From Sphingomonas sp. (GTDB lineage Bacteria > Pseudomonadota > Alphaproteobacteria > Sphingomonadales > Sphingomonadaceae), in contig NZ_JAIERS010000014.1 in the NCBI RefSeq assembly GCF_019746665.1, forward strand, positions 19,015 through 83,014: a stretch of DNA of 64,000 nt, written 5' to 3'. The translations under genes were made by a program, and so were the position numbers. Positions within the stretch are counted from its first letter, which is position 1. Every line of letters starts with the position of its first letter. A model generated the notes under the pieces. The model ran no database searches. It had not been told where the DNA came from and saw only the letters and a program-made list of their open reading frames with translations. This document shows, in pieces, positions 17,042 through 25,644 of this stretch.

Positions 17042-17079
17042 GGTGGTCTGAGTTGCTCTGGCGGGCGACTTGGCCAGCC

Positions 17080-18222
17080 TTAAGGCCGCTTTTCAAACCG
17101 CTCCAGCGCGGCGTTGATCGTTGCGTCCTGCTTGGCGAAGCACAGCCGCACCACGCGGGTCACCGCATCCTCCGCGTAGAACGCCGAGACCGGGATCGCC
17201 GCCACGCCCGCTTCCTCCACCAGCCAGCGGCAATAGCTGACGTCATCCATCGCGATGCCGCTCTCAGGCAGGTCGATCGACAGGAAATAAGTGCCGTGGC
17301 TCGGCAGCACCCGATAGCCAAGCGTGGTGAGCCCCGCCGCGAGCCGATCGCGCGCGCGGGCGAAATCGGCGCGCATCCCGTCGAAATAAGCGCGTTCCTT
17401 GCCCAGCCCATGGGCGGCGGCGGCCTGCAGATTGGGCGGGGTGGTGAAGGTTAGGAACTGGTGCGCCTTGGCGAGCGCACCGCCAAGCGCCGGATCGGCG
17501 CACATCCAGCCCACCTTCCAGCCGGTGAGCGAGAAAATCTTGCCCGCCGAGCCGATCTTCACCGTCCGCGCGCGCATCCCGGGCTCGGCCATCAGCGACT
17601 GGTGCGGCGCACCGTCGAACCGGACATGCTCCCACACCTCGTCGCAGATCGCGATCAAGTCGCGCTCCTGGCAGAATGCCGCCAGCAGCCGGCGCTCCTC
17701 GGCGCTGGCGACGCTCGCGCTCGGGTTGAGCGGATCGTTGAACAGGATCAGCCGCGTGCGCGGGGTGGCGGCCGCCTCCAGCGCTTCGCGGGTGATGCGC
17801 CATTCGGGCGGCTCGAGCCGGACGAAGCGCGCGACGCCCCCCGCGCGCTCGACGAGCGGGAGATAGGCGTCGTACATCGGCTGGAACAGGATCACCTCGT
17901 CGCCCGGCGAAATCAGGGCGAGGAGCGCCGCCGCCAGCGCTTCGGTCGCGCCCGAGGTCACGATCACTTCCTCCGGCGTGAGATCGAGCCCCTGATGTGC
18001 GCGGTAATGCGCCGCCACCGCCGCGCGCAGCGCCGGAACGCCCAGCATCGGCGGATATTGGTTGGAGCCGGTCAGCAACGCCTCGGCGGCGGCCTGCAGC
18101 ACATCCTCCGGCCCGCGCCCATCGGGAAAGCCCTGGCCGAGATTGACCGCCCCCGTCGCCCGGGCGCGGGCGGACATCGCTTCGAAAATCGTGGTGCCGA
18201 GCTTGGCGTAAACCGGGTTCAT
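17080..18222 (-). CDS. Class I/II PLP-dependent aminotransferase
   Basis: The 380-residue product is a fold-type I aminotransferase of the MtnE/YbdL/kynurenine aminotransferase-like branch: NLGQGFPDGRGPEDVL, GSNQYPPMLGVPALRAAVA, VTSGATEALAAALLAL, and the PLP lysine K228 in SAGKIFSLTGWKVGW. The N-P-x-N motif is altered to NDPLNPSASV, and the C-terminal arginine block is VRLCFAK. Substrate cannot be told from sequence; methionine or aromatic 2-oxo acids are likely for this branch. The ATG at 18222 follows GCGAGGGG. It stands alone, convergent with the ZntB-like gene across the repeat cluster. Confidence 0.9.
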   Translation of the reverse strand: MNPVYAKLGTTIFEAMSARARATGAVNLGQGFPDGRGPEDVLQAAAEALLTGSNQYPPMLGVPALRAAVAAHYRAHQGLDLTPEEVIVTSGATEALAAALLALISPGDEVILFQPMYDAYLPLVERAGGVARFVRLEPPEWRITREALEAAATPRTRLILFNDPLNPSASVASAEERRLLAAFCQERDLIAICDEVWEHVRFDGAPHQSLMAEPGMRARTVKIGSAGKIFSLTGWKVGWMCADPALGGALAKAHQFLTFTTPPNLQAAAAHGLGKERAYFDGMRADFARARDRLAAGLTTLGYRVLPSHGTYFLSIDLPESGIAMDDVSYCRWLVEEAGVAAIPVSAFYAEDAVTRVVRLCFAKQDATINAALERFEKRP

Positions 18223-18337
18223 ACCCCTCGCTTCCGATGACCTCATTGCGTCCCCCCGGCCTTGCGCCACGATCCCGCTGCTCGGCAAGGGTGAAGGGCA
18301 GCGGGACCCGTGACGAAGGCGGGATGACGGCCTCCGC

Positions 18338-18670
18338 TCACTTCCACACCAGCAGCGCGACCGCCCCCATGATCAGCACGAACGCCGCCGCGTGGCGCCA
18401 GCCGAGCGGCTCGCCCAGCACGAACGCGGCGAAGCCGGCGAACACCAGTAGCGAGATTGCCTCCTGCGCGATCTTGAGCTGCGACGCGCTCCAGCCATGC
18501 GCATAGCCGAGGCGATTTGCTGGCACGGCGAAGCAATATTCGATCAGCGCCAACCCCCAGCTAATCGCGATCACCCGCACTATCGGCACCCCGGCACCCG
18601 CCTTCAGATGCCAGTACCAGGCGGTCGTCATGAAGAAGTTGGAGGCGAGCAGCAGCGCGATCGTCGGCAT
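18338..18670 (-). CDS. DMT-superfamily DUF486 membrane protein
   Basis: This small 110-residue protein has four membrane helices and matches the DUF486 family: ASNFFMTTAWYWHLK near the N-terminus, then ISWGLALIEYCFAVPANRLGYAHGWSASQLKIAQE and a final FVLGEPLGWRHAAAFVLIMGAVALLVW. The DMT superfamily contains small multidrug-resistance-like and metabolite transporters, but no substrate is known for DUF486. The longer open frame toward 18796 is low-complexity and runs into the tmRNA end, so I start at the ATG at 18670, although no strong ribosome site is visible. Confidence 0.88.
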   Translation of the reverse strand: MPTIALLLASNFFMTTAWYWHLKAGAGVPIVRVIAISWGLALIEYCFAVPANRLGYAHGWSASQLKIAQEAISLLVFAGFAAFVLGEPLGWRHAAAFVLIMGAVALLVWK

Positions 18671-18794
18671 CGCCGCGTGATGCGCGCAAAGCCTTGGGCT
18701 GGCAATGAAAGTGGGGAGCTTCTGTTGCTCGGTGCTCCCCGTACCGCCGGAATCCGCTTCTGTTGCCCGGTGCGGCCCCAACCGCGCTTTTGTC

Positions 18795-19056
18795 AAACTA
18801 ACCTAGACCGTGAAGTCTTGGGTTAGGCCGCAATCGCGAGCGCCTCGTTATCGTTGGCACTTGTGTGATGGGCCGTTGCGGTGGTCCCATTCCGAGCGAA
18901 AACAGCGCCTTTCAACACACGTCGATCCTGGTTCGGCCCCGTCAAACCCGCTCGCTGCCGAGCGGTTTTGGTGGAGCCGCCGGGTACTGCCCCCGGGTCC
19001 GCTGCGTCTATTTCACGCCGCAGTTTATCGCCATAGCCGGACGAACCGGCAGCCCT
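18795..19056 (-). ncRNA. ssrA: Transfer-messenger RNA, circularly permuted two-piece (alpha) type
   Basis: Read on the minus strand, an acceptor piece (about 19056-18969) ends in GGCGGCTCCACCA. A 28-base spacer then forms a hairpin (18968-18941), and the coding piece begins GGGGCCGAACCAGGATCGA at 18940. GGGGCCG pairs with CGGCTCC to close the tRNA-like acceptor stem, and CCGGG/CCCGG forms the T arm. The tag frame (18858-18823) reads ANDNEALAIAA followed by TAA, with the typical ANDN start and AA end. Gene order (3' piece before 5' piece) is that of alphaproteobacterial permuted tmRNA, which is processed into two RNAs. A possible -10 (TATATC, about 19063-19058) lies just upstream. The outer ends are approximate. 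tmRNA rescues stalled ribosomes together with SmpB. Confidence 0.93.
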
Positions 19057-19088
19057 TGATATAAGGCGTTGGCGGTTAAAGAAAAGGC

Positions 19089-21137
19089 TCAGCTGCCTGC
19101 CTTGGCGATCAACAGATCGGGGGTCAGCACCTGGGGCAGCACCTCGGGCTCGCGCGCGCCGACCGCGTAATAGAGGTAGAGCGGCACCCCGGCGCGGTTA
19201 TGCGCCTCGATGAAGCGGCCGAGCTTGGCGTCGCCGCTGGTCCAGTCCCCCACCAGGGTGCTGACGCCGTGCTTGGCGAAGGCGGCTTGAACGGGGTCCG
19301 TGTCGATCGCGACGCGCTCGTTCACCTTGCACGTCAGGCACCAGTCGGCGGTGAAATAGACGAATACCGGCTTGCGATTGGCGCGCAGCGTGGCGAGCGC
19401 CTCCTCGCTGAAAGGCTGGGCACCCGTGCTCGTGGATGCCGCCTTGGCCTGCGGCTTAACCGCCCAGGCGGTCGCGCCCGTCACCGCGGCGAGTGCCACT
19501 AGGGCGATCAGTCCGGCGCCCAGACCACGCCGCTGGCGCTCGCCCACCAGGAACAGCACGGCGGCGATCCCGACGATGCCCGCCAGCCCGATCGCCATGC
19601 CATCGACCCCCGCCTCGCCGCCCAGCACCCAGGCAAGCCACACCGCGGTCAGGCCCATCGGCAGCGCCAGGAAATGGCGGAAATGCGCCATCCACGCGCC
19701 GGGCTTGGGCAGCGCGCGGCGCAACGCGGGCACAAAGCCGATCGCCAGGAACGGCAGCGCCAGCCCAAGGCCGAGCCCGGCGAACACGCCCAGCCCGGCA
19801 TACCAGGGGAGCACCAGCGCCGCGCCGAGCGCCGCGCCCATGAACGGCCCGGTGCACGGCGTCGCGATGATCGCCGCAAGCGCGCCGGTCGCGAACGCGC
19901 CGCTCGCCCCGCTCGCCGAATCGACGAAACGGGGGGTGGGAATCTCGAACAGCCCGGCGAGGTTCAGGGTGAGCGCCGCAACCAGCAGCAACAGCACCGC
20001 GACGACGCCCGGGTTCTGCAACTGGAACGCCCAGCCGACCGCGGTGCCGCCCGCGCGCAGGGCCAGGATCGCCGCGCCCAGGCCGACGATCACGCTCAGC
20101 ACCCCGGCGGTATAAGCGAGGGCCTCGCGCCGCGCCTCGCCCTCATCCACGCCGCCGCGCGCGAGCTGCAGTGCTTTCAGGCTCAGGATCGGGAAGACAC
20201 AGGGCATCACGTTCAGGATCAGCCCACCAAGGAGCGCCCCGCCTAGCGCGAGCAGCGCCGCCGGCAGCCACGCCGCCATCGGCGCCTGCCCCACCGGCAC
20301 CGGCACCACCCCTGGCTCGGCGCGCAGCAGCAGTCCTTGCGCCTTGCCGATCCGCAGCACGCCCTCGATCGGGCCATCGACGGGCTTGGAGGCTTGTGTC
20401 TCCAGGATCAGCCGATCGCCGTCGCGCGTTACTTTCTGCGATGCGTTATAGGCGACGCGGTTGGGGGTGGTCGCGAAGAAATAGGCGTCGCTCAGCGGCG
20501 CGCCGGCGGGATAAGGGATTGCGAGCCGCAACCCCTTGGCATCGCGTTGATAAGTGGCGGCGGCGCCGAGCGGCTTGGGCAGCGCCTGGCGGAATGCGTC
20601 GAAGCGCGCGCGCGCCTCGGGCGTGATCGCCCCGTCCCCCACCACCAGATCGAGCGCGAGATCGGCCTTTTCGGGCACGCAAATCTGATCGGTGCAGACG
20701 AGATAGCTCGCCTTCAGCCGGATCGGCAGCTTGGTCCCCGGCGCGAGATCGGGCGGAAGGTGCAGATCGATCAACGGGGTAAAGCGCTGGTCGAACACAT
20801 AATTTTGCAGCGCGTCCGCCCCCTCGCCGATCAGCAACGTGGTTGGCACCGGATAGCGCGGCGCGTCCGCCGTCACTCCCGGGGGCAGCGTCCAGATAAG
20901 CTTGGCCGGAAACCCCGCATCGCCGGGATTCTGCCAATAACCATGCCAGCCAGGCTGCGGCACAGCGTCATAGGCGATCGTCACCGTCCCGCCCGGCGCG
21001 GGCGCCGTGCTTTCTGCGGTGAGGGTGATGGCGATATGCGGCCCCTTGGCATAAGGATCGGGCGATTGCGCCATTGCCGGCACGGCAAGGCCGAGCCAGA
21101 GCAGCATCGTCACGATCACGAAACCTAAGCGCCGCAT
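19089..21137 (-). CDS. dsbD: Thiol:disulfide interchange protein DsbD
   Basis: DsbD carries electrons from cytoplasmic thioredoxin across the inner membrane to periplasmic thiol proteins. The 682-residue product has a signal peptide (cleavage near residue 23) and a periplasmic N-terminal domain with SYLVCTDQICVPEKADLAL (a Cys pair). The membrane domain has eight or so helices and two membrane cysteines in NVMPCVFPI and ATPCTGPFMG. The C-terminal thioredoxin domain has WCLTC at residues 599-603. All three cysteine pairs of the relay are present. The N-terminal domain looks more like the ScsB/DsbC-like type. It is divergent from the phosphatase gene with 50 bases between. Confidence 0.94.
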   Translation of the reverse strand: MRRLGFVIVTMLLWLGLAVPAMAQSPDPYAKGPHIAITLTAESTAPAPGGTVTIAYDAVPQPGWHGYWQNPGDAGFPAKLIWTLPPGVTADAPRYPVPTTLLIGEGADALQNYVFDQRFTPLIDLHLPPDLAPGTKLPIRLKASYLVCTDQICVPEKADLALDLVVGDGAITPEARARFDAFRQALPKPLGAAATYQRDAKGLRLAIPYPAGAPLSDAYFFATTPNRVAYNASQKVTRDGDRLILETQASKPVDGPIEGVLRIGKAQGLLLRAEPGVVPVPVGQAPMAAWLPAALLALGGALLGGLILNVMPCVFPILSLKALQLARGGVDEGEARREALAYTAGVLSVIVGLGAAILALRAGGTAVGWAFQLQNPGVVAVLLLLVAALTLNLAGLFEIPTPRFVDSASGASGAFATGALAAIIATPCTGPFMGAALGAALVLPWYAGLGVFAGLGLGLALPFLAIGFVPALRRALPKPGAWMAHFRHFLALPMGLTAVWLAWVLGGEAGVDGMAIGLAGIVGIAAVLFLVGERQRRGLGAGLIALVALAAVTGATAWAVKPQAKAASTSTGAQPFSEEALATLRANRKPVFVYFTADWCLTCKVNERVAIDTDPVQAAFAKHGVSTLVGDWTSGDAKLGRFIEAHNRAGVPLYLYYAVGAREPEVLPQVLTPDLLIAKAGS

Positions 21138-21187
21138 GTCCGCCGTCCGTTAGCCCTTTTCACCGGCGCCAAGAAGGAGAAAAGCCG

Positions 21188-22837
21188 ATGAAGCACGCAA
21201 TTGCTTTCGCGAGCTTGCTCGCGCTGGTTACGCCCGCCGCGCTCGCGCAGGAAGCGGCGCCCGCCACTGCGCCCGCGCCACGCCCGGCGCCCAGGCTGAT
21301 CGTGACGATCTCGGTCGATCAATTCTCCGCCGATCTGTTCGCGAAATATCGCAACCGCTTCACCGGCGGCTTCAAGCGGCTGCTGGAGGGGGCAGTATTC
21401 CCGGCGGGCTATCAAAGCCACGCCGCGACCGAGACCTGCCCGGGCCATTCGACGATCCTCACCGGCATGCACCCCGCGCGCACCGGCATCATTGCCAACA
21501 GCTGGACCGATCTGAAGACGGCCCGCGCCGACAAGACCGTCTATTGCGCCGAAGATGAGAGCGTACCCGGCAGCACCAGCGCCAGCTACACCGTTTCGGA
21601 CAAGCATCTGCTCGTCCCGACGCTCGGCGAGCGGATGAAGGCGGCGAACCCGGCGGCGCGGATTGTCTCGGTCGCCGGGAAGGACCGCGCGGCGGTGATG
21701 ATGGGCGGCCACAAGGTCGATCAGCTCTGGTGGTGGGACGGCAAGAAGTTTTCGAGCTATGCCGGCCGCGCCGAACCCGAAGCGGTGAAGCGCGCCAACG
21801 CCGCCGCGGTCGAGCGCGTCGCCGCCGGCCAGCCAGCGCTCGACGAGCCCGATTTCTGCCGCGCGCATGATCGCCCCGTGAGCATCGGCGCGGGCAAGAT
21901 GATCGGCACTGGCCGCTTTCAGCGCGCGCCGGGCGATGCCCGCCCGTTGCGCGCCTCGCCCGAGTTCGATGGGATGGTGTTCAGCCTGGCGGCCGGGCTG
22001 ATCGAGGAGATGCGGCTCGGCAAGGGGGAGACGACCGATCTGATCGCGGTCGGCGCTTCCGCCACCGATTATGTCGGCCACACCTATGGCACCAACGGAA
22101 ACGAGATGTGCCTGCAACTCGCCGCGCTCGACGACACGATGGGCGATTTCTTCGACAAGCTCGATTCGCTGGGGATCGACTATGAAGTGGTGCTCACGGC
22201 CGATCATGGCGGACATGACGCGCCCGAACGCCTGCGCGAGCAGGCGATCCCCAATGCCGCGCGGATCGCGCCCGAGCTGACGACCAAGGCGATCAGCGAT
22301 GCCGTCACGGCCAAGCTCAAGCTGCCGGGACAGGTGTTGTTCGGCGATTCGGGTTCGGGCGATGTGTGGATCGACCCCAAGCTCACCCCGGCGCAAAAGG
22401 CGGCGGTGACGCGCGAGGCGCTCGCGCTCTACCGCGCTCACCCGCAGGTCGCCGCCGCGTTCAGCCGCGCCGAGATCCTGGCCGCCACCCCCGCCACGCT
22501 GCCGCCGCCCGCCTGGAGCCTGATCGAGCGCGCCAAAGCGAGCTATAACCCGGATCGTTCGGGCGACCTTCTGATCGCGCTGAAGCCGAACATCACCCCG
22601 ATCCCCGATGCGACGCGCGGCTATGTCGCGACGCACGGGTCGTTCTGGGACTATGATCGCCGGGTGCCGATCCTGTTCTGGCGCAAGGGCATGGTGCCGA
22701 TGGAACAGCCGCTGCCGGTGGAAACGGTCGACATCGCGCCGACTCTGGCGGCGACGATCGGACTGAAACTGGGCGCGCCGGAAGTCGACGGCCGCTGCCT
22801 AGATCTCGACGCGGGGGCCGGGTCGACCTGCCCATGA
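21188..22837 (+). CDS. Secreted PhoK-type alkaline phosphatase
   Basis: The 549-residue product has a signal peptide (cleavage after ALA at about residue 20) and the alkaline-phosphatase-superfamily metal site. D44 lies in VTISVDQFSADL and the nucleophile Thr83 in TETCPGHSTILTG. Further metal ligands are in ASATDYVGHTYG, TADHGGHD and the late YVATHGSFWDYD histidine. Length and motifs match PhoK of Sphingomonas, a zinc enzyme exported to the periplasm or medium that hydrolyses phosphomonoesters. The ATG at 21188 follows AAGGAG. It overlaps the VOC gene by ATGA. A PHO-box was not evident in the short upstream gap. Confidence 0.92.
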   Translation: MKHAIAFASLLALVTPAALAQEAAPATAPAPRPAPRLIVTISVDQFSADLFAKYRNRFTGGFKRLLEGAVFPAGYQSHAATETCPGHSTILTGMHPARTGIIANSWTDLKTARADKTVYCAEDESVPGSTSASYTVSDKHLLVPTLGERMKAANPAARIVSVAGKDRAAVMMGGHKVDQLWWWDGKKFSSYAGRAEPEAVKRANAAAVERVAAGQPALDEPDFCRAHDRPVSIGAGKMIGTGRFQRAPGDARPLRASPEFDGMVFSLAAGLIEEMRLGKGETTDLIAVGASATDYVGHTYGTNGNEMCLQLAALDDTMGDFFDKLDSLGIDYEVVLTADHGGHDAPERLREQAIPNAARIAPELTTKAISDAVTAKLKLPGQVLFGDSGSGDVWIDPKLTPAQKAAVTREALALYRAHPQVAAAFSRAEILAATPATLPPPAWSLIERAKASYNPDRSGDLLIALKPNITPIPDATRGYVATHGSFWDYDRRVPILFWRKGMVPMEQPLPVETVDIAPTLAATIGLKLGAPEVDGRCLDLDAGAGSTCP

Positions 22838-23178
22838 CCGCGCCGACGCTGCGCCGCGCGATCATCTTCACCCGCGATCTCGCGGGCATGACACGCTTCT
22901 ATCGCGACGTGATCGGCCTCACCGTGATCGAAACGAGCAAGGGCTGGGTCGATTTCGAGGCGGGCGGCACCCGAATTGCCTTGCACGCGACCGATGCGGA
23001 GATGGGCGAGGGACCCATCAAACTCGCCTTCTTCGCGGCGGATGTGGCGGTGATGCGGGCCATGTTGGTGGCGCGCGGCGCCGCGTCATTCGGCCCGGTC
23101 AAAAGCTTTGGCGCGCTGCAGCTCTGCGACGGCTTCGATCCAGACGGGAACGCGGTCCAGCTGTCGAACCGGCCCTAG
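22834..23178 (+). CDS. VOC (glyoxalase/bleomycin-resistance) family protein
   Basis: A single-domain 114-residue vicinal oxygen chelate protein. The start TLRRAIIFTRDLAGMTRFYRDVIGLTV is the usual first beta-alpha unit, and the C-terminal LQLCDGFDPDGNAVQLSN is the usual last strand before the metal Glu position, where here Gln is seen. The metal triad is therefore incomplete and the reaction unknown. It starts inside the phosphatase stop. It converges on the beta-helix gene with stop codons sharing bases in CTAG at 23175-23178. Confidence 0.85.
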   Translation: MTAPTLRRAIIFTRDLAGMTRFYRDVIGLTVIETSKGWVDFEAGGTRIALHATDAEMGEGPIKLAFFAADVAVMRAMLVARGAASFGPVKSFGALQLCDGFDPDGNAVQLSNRP

Positions 23179-24116
23179 CGCGCCTCATACGGCCGCACCC
23201 CAGGCCCGAGCGTGTTCGCGCCGATCGCGAGCCGCTGCTTGCTCGCGTCCGCCACGAACGCGGGCGAGCGCGTCTCTCCCGGCGAAAGTCGCGCGCTGTT
23301 CCCCTCGATCCGCAACCCGGCCGAGGAATAAGTACGCGCCTCGGGCGCCACGCTGATGAACGCGGTCCAATTCTCCTTGTTGCGGCCCTGTACCATCGTG
23401 TTGCCGCTGATCGTCCCGGTCGCGCCTTCGGAGAGGTCGATCATGTAATTGGTCTTGGCGCCCTGCGTATCGTCGAAGCTGTTGCCGCTGATTTCGACCC
23501 GGGGAACACGCAGCTTCACATAATGGCCACCGCGACCCCGCTCGAAGCGGCTGGCGGTGACGGTCACCTGGCCCTGGTTGGCGAGGTAGATCGAATGGGC
23601 GCAATCGGGCGTCTCGTCGCACTGGCCGAGGCCGGCGAAGGTCGAATGATCGATCACGATCTTCTGCGGGCCCGAAACGCCGCCCAGAATACCCTCCTGG
23701 CTATCAAGGAACATCGAATTGCTGACGGTCAGGTCGCCGATCTCGGTGCGGATGCCGGCGCCGTTGCCATCGCTTACCCGGATGCCGCGAAAGACGATCC
23801 CGTCGACTACCGCCCCGCGACCCCGCAGCACGAATGCCGCCTTGCCCTCGCAAGCGGTGCCCTCGAACACCACCGTCCCCGGGGTCTGCGCCTTGAACAC
23901 GGTGCGGCCCCAATTCTGCACCGCGCACTGGCGATAGCGGCCCGGCGCGATGACGATGGTGGACCAAGTGAACTCGCCGCGCGGCTTGGCCGCCTCCAGC
24001 GCCTGGTCGAGCGTGGCATAGCTCTGCCCGGTCTCGGCGATGGTGAAAGGGCGCGGTTCCTGCGCGGCGAGCGGCGCGGCGAAGGCAAGGGCGATCAGCG
24101 GGGGCAAGGGACGCAT
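23175..24116 (-). CDS. Secreted right-handed parallel beta-helix protein
   Basis: The 313-residue product has a signal peptide (MRPLPPLIALAFAAPLAAQ). It then shows an N-terminal YATLDQALEAAKPRGEFTWSTIV-like pectin-lyase start and about eight beta-helix rungs (for example VDGIVFRGIRVSDGNGAGIR, VSNSMFLDSQEGILGG, VEISGNSFDDTQGAKTNYMIDLS, GTISGNTMVQG). Such folds are found in polysaccharide lyases and epimerases and in structural surface proteins. No clear lyase catalytic residues are seen, so activity is open. The ATG at 24116 follows GGAGG. It stands alone on its strand. Confidence 0.85.
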   Translation of the reverse strand: MRPLPPLIALAFAAPLAAQEPRPFTIAETGQSYATLDQALEAAKPRGEFTWSTIVIAPGRYRQCAVQNWGRTVFKAQTPGTVVFEGTACEGKAAFVLRGRGAVVDGIVFRGIRVSDGNGAGIRTEIGDLTVSNSMFLDSQEGILGGVSGPQKIVIDHSTFAGLGQCDETPDCAHSIYLANQGQVTVTASRFERGRGGHYVKLRVPRVEISGNSFDDTQGAKTNYMIDLSEGATGTISGNTMVQGRNKENWTAFISVAPEARTYSSAGLRIEGNSARLSPGETRSPAFVADASKQRLAIGANTLGPGVRPYEAR

Positions 24117-24201
24117 AAATCCTCCGCCCGCCGCTATCCCCCCGCGCGGCGCGGGACGGAAGCGCGATAAAGGGTAAACGCCGTCCCGAAAGGCGACAGC
24201 G

Positions 24202-24777
24202 CTACCAGGCGCCGGTGCCGGGCGCGCCCTTGATCGGTCCCTTGATCCGCGCCGTCACCCAGCCGCCATAATAGCCACCCGGCTGCGGCTGAACCCGCTC
24301 GTCATTCACGAAACAAGCGAGCTTGGCGGGATAAAAAGCGAACCGCCCCGCGATCGCGCCAAAGCCGCGCCCGAGATCGTCGAGCGGATCGGGATAGCTA
24401 TACGCCGCCGCCACCACCCGCCCCGCGGGCGTGACGAGATCGTAATGCACCGCCGCGCCCTTCCACTCGCAGAGCGTGACATAATCAGTCGGTACCAGCT
24501 CCGCGCGCAGGCTCTCGGGCGCCAGATAGGGCACCGGCGCGCCGGCGGTCTCGCACACCCAGACCGGCGATGTCGTGTCGGCGACGATCAGCGCATGGTG
24601 CTGGACGCGCAGATGCTCATTGCCCTGGCGAACCAGCGGCGGGCGCGGATAGTCCCACACCGATTCCTCGCCCGGCCCCACCGGCTCGGGCACCGGGCGC
24701 GGGGCGTGCGCCCATTTGGCGCGCGCGGGGCCGACCATGGCGAGCAGCTCGGCGTGGGTGGGGAGAGTAACGCTCAT
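24202..24777 (-). CDS. DUF427 domain protein
   Basis: The 191-residue product carries the DUF427 fold: LRVQHHALIVADTTSPVWVCETAGAPVPYLAPESLR, then LCEWKGAAVHYDLV and FYPAKLACFVNDERVQPQPGGYYGGWVT. This is a small beta-rich domain of unknown biochemical function found widely in bacteria and fungi. It starts inside the stop of the PP2C-like gene (ATGA), so the pair is likely co-transcribed, but nothing in the family explains the link. Confidence 0.92.
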   Translation of the reverse strand: MSVTLPTHAELLAMVGPARAKWAHAPRPVPEPVGPGEESVWDYPRPPLVRQGNEHLRVQHHALIVADTTSPVWVCETAGAPVPYLAPESLRAELVPTDYVTLCEWKGAAVHYDLVTPAGRVVAAAYSYPDPLDDLGRGFGAIAGRFAFYPAKLACFVNDERVQPQPGGYYGGWVTARIKGPIKGAPGTGAW

Positions 24778-25598
24778 GCCGCGCACCGCAGCCACAGGGC
24801 GGTGGCGTCGTCCGAAATCTTGAACCGCGGGTAGCGCGCGCAATCGGCATCCGCCCCCTCGATCGCGCGCAGCCGCCCGGCGAGTCCCGCGAGCCCCTGC
24901 TCGGCGAGAGCGGCGAACAGGTTGGCGGGATCGAAGGCGCGATATTGGTCGATCAAGGCGGCGAAACCGTCGGTCATCAACACGAGTTCATCCCCGGGCA
25001 TGGCGGGCAAAGTCGCGAAGGCCAGCGGCGCGACGGCCTGCGGATCGACACCGAGGACCGCGCGCCCCGGGCGGGCGCGCTGCTCGCGCAAGCTCGCGAG
25101 GATCGGCGCCGGACGCTGCTTACGCGCCAGCCCATGCGGCGCGAGGGCCGCCGCGTGGGCGACCTCATCGTCGCGCCGATCGGCACGCGGCCCGGCGCGT
25201 TCGACGCGATCGCCACGCTTGACCAGCGCCATACAATCCCCAGCCCAAGCAAAACGCAAGCCGCCGGGCACCGCCTGCGCGGCGAGAAAGCTGGCCGAGG
25301 GTAGCTCCCACGCGCCCTGCGGCGCGCGCTGGCGCACTGCGGTGAAGCGCCGCGCAACCCGCGTCACCACCATGTCGCAGATCGCCTCGATCGTGTCGTC
25401 GCCGGCGGCGGCGAAGGCCAGATTAGCCTCTTGCGCGAGCCACGCCGCGCCGCCGCGCGCGCCGACGAGCCCGGGCTCGCCCAAATCGGTCGCGCCATCG
25501 ATCACCCACGCGAGCGCATCGGCGCTACCCCCGCGATCGTCGTTCGGGGTAAGATCGTCCCCGGCGAGGCTCATCGACTGGATCAGATCGAAGTGCAT
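24774..25598 (-). CDS. PP2C-like protein phosphatase
   Basis: This 274-residue single-domain protein has PP2C-type metal motifs: an N-terminal GDDLTPNDDRGG and AWVIDGATDLGEP pair, a central LRFAWAGDCMALVKRGDRVE, then GDELVLMTDGFAALIDQY and the final FKISDDATALWLRC. The Asp residues that bind the Mn/Mg pair are in place. There is no membrane helix or sensor domain, and no kinase gene in the window, so its substrate is unknown. The ATG at 25598 has GAGG eight bases upstream; the ATG at 25604 is too close to it. It precedes DUF427 in the same direction. Confidence 0.85.
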   Translation of the reverse strand: MHFDLIQSMSLAGDDLTPNDDRGGSADALAWVIDGATDLGEPGLVGARGGAAWLAQEANLAFAAAGDDTIEAICDMVVTRVARRFTAVRQRAPQGAWELPSASFLAAQAVPGGLRFAWAGDCMALVKRGDRVERAGPRADRRDDEVAHAAALAPHGLARKQRPAPILASLREQRARPGRAVLGVDPQAVAPLAFATLPAMPGDELVLMTDGFAALIDQYRAFDPANLFAALAEQGLAGLAGRLRAIEGADADCARYPRFKISDDATALWLRCAA

Positions 25599-25644
25599 GG
25601 CCATTGCCTCGCCGGGCAGAGTGAAGGCCCAGCGCCGTGCCGCC

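Noticed and set aside
18497..19064. Short open frames over the tmRNA region
   Set aside because: The segment is explained by the permuted tmRNA, whose tag frame and acceptor ends are clear.
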